Shown piece by piece: positions 22,911-39,086 of a DNA stretch of 64,000 nucleotides. Origin of the DNA: Hypomesus transpacificus. Taxonomy: Eukaryota > Chordata > Actinopteri > Osmeriformes > Osmeridae. The notes beneath the pieces are model-generated. The model saw nothing but the letters and a program-made list of their open reading frames with translations. It was not told the DNA's origin and made no database searches. The stretch lies in NCBI RefSeq assembly GCF_021917145.1, contig NC_061068.1, forward strand, positions 3,637,116 to 3,701,115, read 5' to 3'. Within the stretch, counting starts at the first letter, position 1. Every line of letters begins with the position of its first letter. Both the position numbers and the translations under genes were made by a program.

Positions 22911-24824
22911 GGAAAATTTGGAACTGATAAAACTTTTATTTCACTTTAAATGGTCTTTTACACTTTCCTGATTATAACATGTAAGGTGAAACTAGAACTG
23001 TTTTTAAAAGACATACACAAATCTAATATTACGTCAATAACCTGGGTAGGTTGTATTTTTTTGTCATTTTATTTTTTTATTTTAAGCTAGTCTAAATTTT
23101 CACAACCACGTGCGCGCTAAGCAAGAAAACCGTCACAGAAGCAAGCTTTAGGCAGAATACTGGTCAGTAAAAACAAAGCAATTGGAGATACCAGATATAC
23201 AGACAGGCTCGGTTCCACATTCACTACTGCATTTGTTTTTGTTTTTTATCAAGCGTAGAATAACCGGCATTTGTTCAGCTAAAAGAGAGGGAGGGGATGT
23301 ATTTCGTTTTCAGTGCATGAAACATTGTCCTCATTAGAGCGGGACTGAGACACATGGGTTCTACACCTAGCAGGAATGTGATGGCGCTAGCAGGGTATTG
23401 TGACACTGAGTGGCTCCAGCTAGCTAGCTAACCGTGTGGCCAGCTCTGTCCTGCCCCAGACCTCACTAGCAGATGTTGTCCTCTGACTGGTCTGACAGCC
23501 TGCCTCCTCCACTACCTCACGCTGGACCCCCTTTCCTGTCACCTCCAGCTCCCCAGGAGGGGCCTGCTGTGCTGGCCTCAGAAGGGGCTACTGCATGCAC
23601 CCAGGAGGAGACACACTCAGGACAGTCAGCGTCACGCCTTCAAGATAAGCTTGAAAAAGCAACATCTACAAACACAAAAGAAGTTTAACGTAACGTCTTT
23701 AAGGTGTTTTACTTTGCAAGCAGGTTAACAACATTAACTATTTAAAGATTGTTTTTGTTTTTAAAGACAGATTTACAATTACCTCTAAAAATGTTTACAA
23801 TTTTACAGTTTTGGAAACCAAAAAAAAGTGTGAGTCATTGTTACATAAAGCAATAAAAAGGGATAGCAGGTTAACATTAAAGACCAAGCTAGGCTCATCA
23901 TGCTGATGAAGGAGGTGTGGACCGAGGAGCACACACCTGCTTGGTCTGTAAAGGTCTAGAATCTTCTTACTGCTATTAAAACTTCCTGTGGAATGTGTTT
24001 TTTTTTTGTTTTTCTTTTAAAAGTTTATTTCAGTCTTTCGTTTTTTAAATTCAGACCCTAGACAGTTAAGAAAGGGGTTAACCTTGAGGGTCACTTTTCT
24101 TCATTTTACCTCGATGCAGAAAGCAGCACAACGCAGGAAGGAGCAGCAGAGCAGTGTGTTTGCATTTGTCAGTGTCACAATACAGCCTTGTATTACCATT
24201 CTGTATGATCTCACAGCAGGACCGCACTGCCACTACAACCAAACAGTCCTCCATTTTCTTTTAACGACCAGATTGTTTTATTTTTCCGTGATAATGTGGA
24301 GAAAAACTAAGCATCACAGTGTTGGTTGAAAATAAAGGTACAGTTTAATAACCTTTTATGAATAAAACCAGCCAGGGCCAGTACACTAAGAAAGCAAAAA
24401 AGAGGGCTTATATTAATGCAAACTCGCTAGGTGAGAGAACAAATATCTTTTGAAATGGAGGGAAAGGTGTAGAGTGAAGGGTGGAGGGGGATAAAGGAGG
24501 GAGGAGGAGGGATTGGTCTCAACTAGTCAACCCGGGGGAGGAGGGCAAGTTGTCTGGTTTAAACGCTCCCTATGGTGACTGGTCCTGTGAGCCGCCCAGT
24601 CTGTCAGTCTGCTGGGACAGGTACAATTTCTGCTGCAGGTCATACAGAAGGGCAGGGGGGCTGAGCGGAGCAGGGTTATGGGCTGTATATGTGTACGAGA
24701 GGAGGAAGAGAGAGAGAGAAACCAGAGAAGAAGAAGAAGAAAGGGGTGGGAGTGTGTGGGGGGGGAGAGGAGGGAGGGGAGGGGGGGAGGATGGGGGGTG
24801 GATTAACAGTGAAGTGCAACGCCT
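22911..24824 (-). other. ywhab: ywhab 3' UTR with polyadenylation signal
   Basis: The minus-strand AATAAA at 22935-22940 is the likely end of ywhab. This gives a 1.9-kb AT-rich 3' UTR, the usual size class for 14-3-3 beta/zeta genes. It ends only about 90 bases from the tomm34 cleavage region on the other strand. No coding sequence is seen in it. Confidence 0.6.
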
Positions 24825-27880
<3,056 letters not shown>

Positions 27881-27887
27881 CTCGAGG

Positions 27888-29780
27888 CTGGGGATGGGGA
27901 GTATAGATCACATTACAACTGAGAAGATTCTGATTCCTTCTGCCCTCTCTCCTGCACTACTTCTTCCTTCACAGGAGGGAGATAGGTGGGGTAAGCAAAA
28001 CCTATGGGTTGTCCTGCCAATCAAAGCACAATAAATATGGAGCACTTGAGGGTTCTCAAAACCCTGGTAGTAGTGGTAGCTTGCTTGTGATGCTTAACTT
28101 CAAGGCAGTGCTCCAGTAATCCATGGATGTCACATCACCGAACAGTAATCATATTCACAACACTTACATGAAAAATGTGCAGTTATGCATGTATTCAGTG
28201 AGGTCAAAGCATGTTTTCATAAAACTGGTCCGCAAAGAACGAATCTGAAGCAATGTATTAAACTGGAAAGTGAGTGACAACGCCCCAAGACAATTTAGTT
28301 GGAAGCTTGACTAAATAATAGGCCACTATTAATGTAGATTACGAAGCCATGCAGTCTTATGGCAATACGTGTGGTGGTATATTAAAGCTTGCTCAAACAT
28401 GTTTGCAGTGTATGGCGCTTGAGGTTAGGGTATCTTGCTAGCGAAGCATCGTTAACTTCATCATACATACTGTTAGTCTGCGATAGAATTGAATTAAATA
28501 TTGTGGTTGAACGGTTGTCTGTTCCCATTATATATTGAGCAAATCATGTTTAAGGCCGAGATAGTGTCAAAAATAAAGGACAGTAAAGCAGTAGTATTGG
28601 CAGATCTCGAGTCAATAGAGCGGGCGCTAACGTGTTAGCTAGCTGGCTAACTTGGCTATTTAGCCTGACAGCTAATATGACCTGATCGAATCCTTCAACG
28701 CCACATTTAATTCAGCTAGCTAGGTAGCCTGCTTACTTGGTTAACATTACCACTCTCAGCGTAGCTAGCCAGTGGTTGCTAGTTGACTAAAGATCAAATT
28801 ACTGCAGCACTGCGCTTCTTTATCAACGGGCATCGTCGCTAACGCGCGCTAGCATGCTAGATTCCAGGCCATTGAAGATATAGGTACTTGGCTAACTACG
28901 CCCTCTCTGTCGCATTCCCTTGCGAAATTTTAAGATGGAGAGATACCGTTAGTTAGGATAGCAGGCTAGTTGGTTCCGTTAGCCGCATAAATAGTGCTGT
29001 TTCGTTTGAAACAACTTACACATAATCGAAACACATGCATAGGAATTCATTAAGATACACATTATCGATGACGAATCACAAAGACAAGTTCAAAATACCC
29101 GGTGAGAATAAGGAACCGAGTATTAGCATGTACAGCTAGATTGAGCAGTAGAGGCTAACATATCTGGATTTTCACGACGACCAAAGCAGGCAACTGTCTG
29201 AAGCAGAGATTGTTCACCTGTCAAAATGGCCAAACCGACGGGTACCCCACTGTCTACTGCTATTATAGCCTGTCTACTGCGTGCAGTAAACGGGTTTGCG
29301 TTAGTCAACCAATAAAATATACCTCATCTGATTAATAATTATCAAGACAACCGCTCGTGAGCTCTAGCTCGCTATTCAATCACACGTCTCGGCCTTAGTC
29401 CTTGTACCCAGCCCCAAACCACAATAGGCACCTTCCGTTATAGGCAAGGAATAGGGCCACCATTCAGTTGTTGTTAGCCCGAAAAGAACTGTATTGACAA
29501 GGGGGTAACACTATTGTCGACCTTATGCATATTAACTCACATTTTGAATGTATTTAGAAGCCTGCTTTTTTCTTTGAACGATGGGAGTATCAAGCTGTCC
29601 TCCGTTCGCTGCTCGGGATATTCAGGGCAGTACCACTTCCGCCTAGTCTGACACTTCCGCTTCCTCTAAACCCCACCCCTCCCCCCGCCAGTATCTATGA
29701 CAACCGTACTCCGGGGTTTCTGAAGCATTTTACAGGGACTTTGACGTCAGGAGGACCATGGCAACCACTATAGAATGACG
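27888..29780 (-). promoter_or_regulatory. ywhab: ywhab 5' intron, probable first exon and promoter
   Basis: No coding sequence is seen. A non-coding first exon probably lies near 29540-29660, with a candidate donor AAT|GTGAGT (minus) near 29540. Upstream are two ACTTCCGC ETS-type motifs (near 29633 and 29651), a perfect CRE palindrome TGACGTCA at 29742-29749 and a half-CRE TGACGTAA near 29775. These fit a TATA-less housekeeping promoter. The exact start is unknown. Confidence 0.45.
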
Positions 29781-30918
29781 TAAGTGAGCGCCGCCATAGT
29801 TACTGTTTCCCAGAGGCTGCTGTGCTGACAGATCTCTGTAAGTTCACCATACAAAGCAGTGACACATTTGTGGCAAATACTCCCATACTTAACCTGTCCC
29901 TTAAGATGACATTCGCAGCTGTGTTTAGTAAACACCTTTGATTTATTGAGAGGGGGCAGTGAGTGTGAAAGAGATGAAAGACAGAGGAAGAGAGAGAGGT
30001 GTGTGTGTGTGTGTGTGTGTGTGTGTAAGGGGGTGGATAGGAGGGAAAGAGAGAAGGAGGGTCAGGGAGCTGCCGTCTCACCTCACACTTATTGACACAA
30101 CTGGCCACCCAGGTGTGTTTAACTAAGGTGTGCACCAAGCCTACCAAACAGCTACCCCCACCACAGACACAAACACTCACTCACACAAACACACACACAC
30201 ACAGACACACACACACTCGCATACACACATTCACATACACACACGCACACTCACACACGCACACTCACACACCCAAACACACACACACACACACACAACA
30301 TTCTAAGCTCATTGTGGCATGGGGCCCTTGCAGTCACATCCTGCACCTCTGGTTCTTCTAGTCAGTTATGAGAACCAGGCATGCTGTGATTAACACTTTA
30401 CCCCACCTCATAGCTGTGAGAATATGTGGAATGTCAAGTTCACTCATACAATAGGTTTCGGTAGCTATAAGTTACGTGGCCTTGAATTTCATGAAAATAA
30501 GTTAGCAACGTGTAATTGTCTGTGTGATTAATGTCACTGGGGTTTTTTACATTGTAAACTCTTTCAGCTTGTTGTCTCTGATGTCAAAACACATCTACAG
30601 TTTTTCAACCTTAACTATTTAAATTGAGACCATCCATCTTCACAGTGCCAAGCTAAACTGAACTCAGGGTCTCAGTGCCCCGATTATTATTGCTACAAGA
30701 ACATCATTATTGTGCGTTGTGCTAAGAAAATACCAGCAGATGGCGGTGTAGGCACAAAAGTGAGTCACAGGGCATGTTGGCTAGATGTAAAATGTAACAT
30801 TTTAAAAACAAAGGGGGGTTTATCCTGGGCTTGACTGGGTTAGTGTTTGTCTAACATAATGCTGTGCTGTTGTATATTCTTCTGAAATCTATTGCATTTG
30901 AGTAGAACATCTTATCTC

Positions 30919-31090
30919 TAGCCTCTGGATGTGAGTTCAGTGTTACCGTGAAGTTCCAGCAGAGAGCGTCAGGGTTTGGGTTTTTCAAGGTCCTCCGTAA
31001 AACATGACCCAGAATATTTCTATTTCCATCCCCTTCACTGGGGACTGAAGCACCGGTAGATCTGGGCTAGCAAAGCTCCACTACTGGACT
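30919..31090 (+). repeat. Dispersed repeat, copy 1 of an inverted pair
   Basis: About 172 bp is nearly identical to the reverse complement of 44226-44399. It begins tagcctctggatgtgag and ends ccactactggact. No transposon ends or tRNA head are recognised. Confidence 0.8.
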
Positions 31091-34000
31091 CTTCTAGCTG
31101 GCCTGCTGCTGTCTGGAGTTGACCCCCCTCTCCCCTCCCCTTCCCCCTCCCACCCCCTTAAACTATATGTAATGATAAGGTAACATTTGACATCAGTGTA
31201 ACATGTGATGTCACCACAGCAGGCAGCAGGATTAGTTATTACCATCACCAAGGTAACGACGGAAAAATAACTCTGTCAACAGAAACTCTGACAGGGATGT
31301 TGTTGCCATTGGAGACCAGTCCAAAGCATGAGAATGAGAATGTTTAACATTTCAGAGAAGGATGGTTATCTCCAGGTGTCTACCCCCTCAGACGAGGGGG
31401 ATTGATGTTTGAACAGACCGATGCTGTACTGCAGCATCCGTCAGTCAGTCACAAAGACCCAGCACTGAAAGTCAGTTAGCGCTCTCAGCTTAAGACTAGT
31501 TATTTGGTACTTGTACCATTCTCTGTATGTTTTGGTATGACACGAATTAGAATGGTAGAATAACTTTACCTTGTTCGTGAACCAAATAGTTTAAGTATTC
31601 TAGTCCTGCATAATCTAGCACACACACACACAAAGCACACGCACATCTAGGTCTCATTATTTTGGTCCCAAAGGAGGATATAGATGGAAGGAGAGCAGTT
31701 ATAAATGTTGTCATTAACTTCTCAAACTGACAGTCATCTCTACAGCCAAGAGAGGGAGGAAAAAGGAAAGGGGGAATAGGAGAAGAAAGCAAAGGAGAGG
31801 AGTTGAAATGGAAGAAGAGGGGAAAGGAGAAATCCCCCCCCCCCCCGTACCAGTGACATCATTACCAGGTATTATTATACCAGGGATATTTAAAGAGATG
31901 GGGGCTGCTTGTGCATAATGCAGGAATCTATATTACCTCCTATTTATACATCTGTCAGGAGTGAATGATGATTTTAGGGTTATTGTAGGTTCCATGAATG
32001 TGACCTTGAAGTGTACAGGGAAGACACATGACCCATGATGTTCCCCTGTTTAAGCTGGGGGTTCAACTCCTCACAGCCAGGCTAAAACAAAGCCATCCAT
32101 CTCTCTGTCTGCAGCCCATGTTATTGAAAGGCCTTCACTGTTATGATTCACGGTGGTCCACCTTTCTCTCTGAGCCTGATCAATAACCGAGGGGATTAGA
32201 ACTGTGATCACAGTAAGCGGCTTGCACACACACCCGCATACAGACATCCAGCACATCCATACACACACGCATTGATTAGGTCTACACTTGTACAATTGAT
32301 TAACATACTGTATGTGTACAACATTTGTAAAGACATTTTAGTCAAAGGTAAATTTTCTGTTTTTGTTCACTTATATTCTGTCACAATCATCATGAAATTG
32401 TGGTTAGGGTCAGAAATGGTGTGGTTTGGATTTGTTCATGGCTATGCTGTACGTGTTTGTTGAGTATTTGATGTGATTCCGGCCTGTCTCCTCTTGTTCA
32501 CTTTTCAGCATGAGTCAACACACACACACACACATATATATACACACACTAACACACGTCATCGCACAATGGGACCAAGCTATTTTGAGACGTCAGATGA
32601 TTGGACAGAAGGTGGATGTTCTCTGGAATGCGGAGGATTTGGATGATAACCTTAAACGGGTTTGCTGTACAGCCAGACTGATCATTTGCAGCATTTCCTA
32701 ATTTGGCAGACGGAAAAGGCTGAGATATTAACACGATATGGAGTTTCTGTTTTCAACCTTTGATGTCTGTGCCTTTGGTTGTAAACTCTCTGCCTTGTTG
32801 ATAACAAAGCTTGATTTGAAAGCTGCATCCCAGAGCCAAGTCCTACAAAGCGACCTCACTGAAGCTTCTGGAACATCCTCTGTCCTGCAGCTGCATACCT
32901 TCCCTCCCTCTTTCATCTCCTCCTTCCGTCCTTTCTTCATTTCCATCCTCTTTCCCTCCTTCCTTCAGAATCATGTCTTAGTAACTTGTTGCTGAACAGA
33001 TCTGAACGTGGTTCCGAATTTAGTCCATGACTACGGTAACCATGAGGCTAGTTGTATACCAATGAAATCATGTCATTAATATGATGTGAAAGAGGACGTT
33101 ATGATGGTACACTGAATTCACAGTCAGCTGACCAGATACTTTCCGAAGTAGACTGTTGAAATTGTTATCTTCTTTACTGTAACGTGTACACACTTGCTTC
33201 ATTCAATTGTCAGGATTTTGGTCATTTTAGCTTTGACAGAATCCTAGCTGAACTAAAACTCCAGTAGGTTTCAGGAGGGCCTTATGGTCACCACTGAAAC
33301 AAAACCAACTCACCTGCTACTGTTGTCTCACCATCAAGGGAGTGAAGCTCTGTGTGTGTGCAAAAAAAATGTTTGTGTGTGGGTCTATTTGAAGGATTTT
33401 TGGGGTATTAAGGTATCGGGTCTATTTGACGTTTTGCTACTTCTAACTCTCTCTCACACACGCACACACACACAGACACACACACACACACATCCTGGAC
33501 GGACACCCTGTATGTCTCCCATCACACCTCAATACTGTAAAACAAAGAGACAAGGGGCAAAGGGAAAGAAGAGAGAGAAAGTGAAAGATAGGGAGAGAGT
33601 GATGAGGGACAGAGAGAGAAGCAGGGGGGAGGGAGAATAGAGAGAATACAAAGATAAAATAAAAAGAAAAGATAGAATAGAAAGATAGAATAGAGCCAGA
33701 GAAAAGAGAGATAGAGCAGGTTTGTGTACGAGAAGCAGGCTATAACAGACTGGAGTTCCAGTTTCTTTCTAAATTGGCCGTGCTCTATTTTTCAATAAAT
33801 CTGGGTTGAGATGTTCTGGAAGAACGAATCTCAGGTCCCAGTCTGGAAACGGGCACCGGTGGCGGGAGGGTTGGCACGCCCAGCGTTAACCCTCGCATGG
33901 CTGGAGGGAGCAGAAGCACATGTGAGAAACAACCACAGTGTACAGAGGAGTAAATGAACGTGATGAACAGATTATTGTTTAGTGGTCATAGACAGTGTGG

Positions 34001-35070
34001 ACTCTCAACATTGTTTGTGCTTGGTGAATGGATGACATTGATATGACCTTTGCTACCTGTCACCTGATCCCACAACCTAACACACACTCCTGTCCCTGTG
34101 TGTGTGTGTGTGTTGTCCTGTTTGAGCATTTCATCACGGCTCCTTTAAAAACAGATGCACTACCCCCCGTATAAATGTGGTTCAGAAAAATAATTACAGG
34201 CGGCTTCTCAAACGCGTCATCAGTGTTTGGAATCGGCTGATGAACATTGTGATTAGCTACAGAGTTTGCGGATAGAGAACGGGCCTTGACTCAGGTATGG
34301 AAAGAATGCTGGGTGAAGGACATCTGTGGAGCGTCACAAAGGGAAACACAAGCATGGAACTGCCTTGTGAAAGAAATGCATTCCGTCCGGAACAGCATTC
34401 CGTTTTTAAGTATGGTCTCCTGCAGAGAGGGCATGCTTGCAATTCTGGCACTGGAAGATCTGGAGGGCTTATCAAAATGCTAATCAGTTTCCAGAAGCCA
34501 TTGATCACTAGATACTGGTCCATAACTCCAGCTGTCCCTCCATCTCAGCACCCAGAGCCCCAACCATCACATACTGTGAGTGTCCACTCATATCTCATGC
34601 AGCCTCATATCCCATTCAATTCCACTGCCCCCACATGGGCACAAAGATCTATCTGACGTCAGCTAAATCGAATATTCTCGAGTTTGTTTGGCGAGTTTGT
34701 TGTTGCATTACAGTCCTAATATTTACTCCAACCACCCGCCCCTCCATCCCCCATACCTCTCTAGAATAGAGCGGGCAGAGCAGTGAAACGGGCCGAGGTG
34801 ATTAGCTTACCAGCAGCACCTTGTCCAACAATCACATTATGGCGAGTGTGCTGGGGTGTGCAGTACCCTGTTTGAATTAACATCGAAGGGGGCGAGGGGT
34901 GAGGGGGCAAGGGGTGTGTGGGCGAGAACAGCAGGCAGCATCTATGTCCTGGAGTGGAGCTGGAGCCGTATCCTGTCGTTCCTGATTGGTGGGCAGAAAA
35001 CACGCAGCCACCCCACGGTCAACTGATTGCCCCTCACAGCACCTGACCCCTCCAGTCTGGGGTGGGGGAT

Positions 35071-35180
35071 GGGCACGGCTCACGAGTACAGCAATTATTT
35101 GTAGATCAAGAGGTCCCAGGTTTCATTTCCTGCCCAGTGTATCGCTTTGGTTAAAAGCATCTGCCAAATGAATGCACTAC
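35071..35180 (+). mobile_element. Degenerate tRNA-derived SINE
   Basis: A tRNA-like head ('gggcacggctcacgagtaca', B-box-like AGGTTTCATTTCC) is followed by the tail CGCTTTGGTTAAAAGCATCT plus GCCAAATGAATG. The copy is old and diverged. A tail-only relative lies at 58171-58217. Confidence 0.6.
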
Positions 35181-36039
35181 ACTTTACGCTTCGACAAGTA
35201 CCACTGTTCGGCAGTTTTAGTTATAAGAGCAGCTGGCAGCGTCCTAAACCAGGTAGTTGGAGACCGTGCATTGTGTTTTTTTAATTGGTCCGACTTGACA
35301 CAGAGTTGACCCGCCAACATTGAGACAGCACATCTCTGTGGTAGGTGGATCACACCATCTTCTAAACCATCTATTTACATTTATTCAAGAGAACTCTGAT
35401 TCAAAATGAAACTAGAGTTAAGACAAAAAATATATATTTCAATTGGTTTTGATGTGTGTCACTGACTGACTGGTTGAATCAGCTTGTGAGACTTTTTTCT
35501 TGACGGTCAAAACGATATAAAAATGTTGCAGAAGTAAAATATCCTTGAGTGAGCATGCTCAGCACAAGGAGGATGTTGACTTCGACTCTAAGCAGTCGTA
35601 GTGCCGGCTGTGCCTGTGTTGGAACTTGCTGTCAAAGCTGGCTAATGTTGCAGACCTGGAGGACATGTAGGATTTATGTTGTTGATTATACTCCTGAATT
35701 ATTCAGTTGGCACTCCCTGCATGTCTGCCTGCTATCACTCTCATATAGTCAATGAGACTCTACCCTATGTTGGTACAAGGTCCGTACACTGTACAACACC
35801 ACAAATCTTGGCTAGGCCTACACAATATCCAAGGTTGGGTCTTGGAGTACACATTTCCAACACAAAAATGGTGTATCCCGCTCTGTACTACAGCCTACCA
35901 GCCTAGAACTGGGCTAATAAATGTGAAAAAAGAATTTGTGGCAAATCTTTTCTGGCTCATATTTTTTCGGCTCCAATTATTCGTGAATTCAAAACCAACA
36001 CATTTGGTGTTGTTTACATTTCAATATTAAGTATTCAAT

Positions 36040-36360
36040 GCCTTTTGAAATTCAAATATTCTGTCACTGATTTGCTGCGATCAGAATTCTCTTCGGCTCA
36101 AATGTTTTCAGCTCAAATTTCCCCCCGAAATTTTCGGCCTAATTTTTCTGGGGATTTTATTTTTTGGCCTCAAATAGTTTCACCTCATTGTTTTTGCCTC
36201 AAATATTTTCGCCTCAAATGTCACCATTCAAACTTGATCAGCCTGAATTTAGTTCTATTAGAACTTCTGAAACACATTTTTTTTGTTAGAATGTTTATGA
36301 CATGAATTTTACTGTTCAAATTTGAGCAACCTGAATTTCCGAATTTGAACCCAATGGTTT
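36040..36360 (+). repeat. Degenerate tandem repeat with 'ttttcgcctcaaat' units
   Basis: Units resembling TTTTCGGCTCAAAT recur about ten times at roughly 16-18 bp spacing, strongly diverged and AT-rich. A second degenerate array follows at 36418-36560, with 'ttcacctgctatgttagctag'-like units. Confidence 0.6.
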
Positions 36361-36984
36361 TAACAGTGGGGGTCGGCCCCAATTTCGTAATTTAACCTGG
36401 GTTACGTCACTAAGTTTCCCCGAACCTGTGAACCTGTGTTCACCTGCTATGTTAGCTAGGTTCATCTTCTATGTTAACTGTGTTTACCTGCTATGTTAGC
36501 TAGCTTTATCTGCAACATTAGCTAGGCTCATCAGCTATTAGCTAGGTCCACCTACTACTGGACATCTGGGTGTAAGGTGTGTCCATGAGCAGAGGCGGGG
36601 ATGTTTGAGTAGCCTATGAGGTTTTGCGATATTGCAGGAAGACGTCCTCATTCTGCTAGTTTCTAGGTCAGGGTGACACAGTACGTTGTAGGGAGAGAGA
36701 GAGAGGGCGGGCGGAGGAGAAAGGGAATGTGGGGGAAAGAGAGAGGAGTGGAGTGAAGGAGAGAGAATGGAGGGAAACAGAATGAGAGAGGGGATGTGGA
36801 GAGGAGATTCTAATTATTCTTTGTCCGCTCTGTTCGGGCGGCTACCTTCCTGGTATGAAGGAGAGAGAGAGAGAAGAGGAGGGAGATTGGAAGAGGGTTG
36901 GGAGGACATTGGGGAGTGGAAAAAGAGGAGATATAAGAGGTACAGAAGGAGAAACAAGGGACATGTGGGTGGAGTGGGAGGAGC

Positions 36985-37051
36985 AATAAAAAGAAAGAGA
37001 GAGACAGAGAGAGAGAAAGAGAGAGAGAGACAGAGAGAAAGAGAGAGACAG

Positions 37052-37144
<93 letters not shown>

Positions 37145-37145
37145 T
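36985..37145. repeat. GA microsatellite
   Basis: Almost pure (GA)n with scattered AAAGA and ACAGA interruptions. Open frames here are repeat artefacts (RERERE / LSLSLS). Confidence 0.95.
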
Positions 37146-37740
37146 GGGAGGAGGGGATTAATCTGGAGAGAGCACCTTTCAAAGACAACTCAATGTCACC
37201 TCAGGCCTGCCATTGAGCAGAGGGGCAGAGAGCTTCTGGTCCAATCACATGCAGTGAAACACTACCCCTTTCCCCCTACTGGCTGACTACCGTCAACCAC
37301 TGAGGTTGCAGCATGGCTGGCTAATGAGCACTGCTACATCTGCAGCCGGTGGTGATGGATGTGGGGGTTACCAGCTAACGTCCTCGCCTCAGCAGGAAAC
37401 TATCACTGAGAACCAAGACCAAGACAAAACGTCCACAGTACTCCTACTATACCAATAGTAAGCTATTTACATTAGCAATGCCAACTCTAAGCTCTTCAAT
37501 GGAAACGTGGAATCAATGGAATAGAATCACCCCCAACAGACCATTTAGAGCAGAAACACCTAGGGTGCCACAGTGATATACTAGTAACAAAGACACTTCT
37601 GTTACGTAAACACTCGCAGGGTTGTCAAACACTGTGTCTCTGTAGTTGACTGTAGTCAAGCAGATTCATAATTTCTTTCTCCTTTTTGGCTGTGCTAGAG
37701 TGTGCTGTGTTTGTGATGCTTGGAAAAGCTTGTGGTTTGT

Positions 37741-38380
37741 TAGTGTGTGTGTGAGTGTGTGTGTGAGTGAGTGTGTGTGAGTGTGTGTGTGATGGAGGGG
37801 GGAGTGATCGATGGAGCATGCTCCCTCTCACCACTCCACAAGGCTGTCGATACACAGACCCTCTGAGTGATGCCACTGACCTGCTAGCTACAGTAATGGC
37901 CGCGCGTGTGTGTGTGTGTATGTGTGTGTGTGTGTGTGTGTATGTGTGTGTGTGTGTGTATGTGTGTGTGTGTGTGTGTGTGTAAAAGTTACAAGAGGAA
38001 TAGAAAGAAATAGAGAGGTGAGGAGGCAAGGGAAGATAAGGTAAGAGAGAAAGAGGAAAAAAAGGTGAGAAAGGAAGAAGGAAAGAAAGAGGGAGAGGTG
38101 AGGGAGGATGACAGATGGAGAGAGCGAGTAGAGTTGAGGTACCACTGTGAAAGGATGAAGGTGAGCCAGATCTCCTCTGACTGCTCTCCCAAGGGGAGCT
38201 AGAAGTTGCCACACACACACACACACACAGACACACAGACACACACACACACACACACACAGAGGGATAGAGACACACAGACACCTGCTGATATATCCTG
38301 ATGGGCTTATATAACAGTGCTGCCAACACACACTCACACACACAAACACACACACAAACACACACACGCACACACACAGG
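37741..38380. repeat. GT and CA microsatellite cluster
   Basis: (GT)n runs at 37741-37790 and 37905-37983, then (CA)n runs at 38205-38262 and 38330-38378. Between them is a purine-rich segment. The two opposite-phase arrays could pair as inverted repeats (GT against CA). Confidence 0.9.
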
Positions 38381-38600
38381 TGAAGATGCAGCAGACTCGA
38401 AAATAGTCTTTGCTTGTTTTGACTGGCTAGGATCTTCTCCCCACATTCCCAATTGATGTCTGATCTCTTTTCTAATCTTCTGTGTCCATTTAATCTAATC
38501 TCCTCTGATCACTGATATGATTCTACTGAAGGTGATTCGACTGGTTACTCTAATGCAAACACATGTACAGTCTGAGCCCAAATCTTGTATTGTGCACAGA

Positions 38601-39086
38601 CCAGAATCAGAATCAGAATTGTGTTTACTGTAATCGCCAAGTAAGTGGTTACAAACAAGGAATTTACTTTGGTGGGCAGGTGCATACAGTGAACATTTAA
38701 ACATAATGAACAAAAGGCAAATACAACTAAATAAATTAAACTACTGGCAGAGCTATACAATATAGCATATACAAAAAATACAATATAATATAAAATAAAA
38801 ATACAATATATTAAATAAAAAATAAAATAATATAGAATAAAAGTAATACTGATTATGTTAAAGTGACAGAGTGTATGAAGTAAAGTGACAGAGTGTCAGT
38901 GTCAGTTTTGGGCCTTGTTAAGAAGGCTAGCAGCGGAATGAAAGAAACTGTTCTTGTGGCGTGAGGTTTTGGACCTGATGGACCGCAGCCTTCTGCCGGA
39001 GGGGAGTGGCTAAAACAGACTGTGTCCAGGGTGGGAAGACTCGTCCACCATCTTCCTGGCCCTCAAGGTGAGCAGGTCCATCCCAG
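38601..39086 (+). mobile_element. Probable interspersed repeat of LINE/SINE type
   Basis: Starts with tandem CAGAATCAGAAT units and 'aaggaatttactttggtggg', followed by an AT-rich middle. It ends with 'ttcttgtggcgtgaggtttt' and 'cgcagccttctgccggaggg', a combination I recognise from repeats scattered in many teleost genomes. It has no long reading frame. Confidence 0.5.

Noticed and set aside
36767-37216. Long open frames over GA/CT tracts (also 43517-44281, 56110-56511)
   Set aside because: Composed of RERERE or SLSLSL from dinucleotide repeats; no start context, no family similarity, no splice structure.
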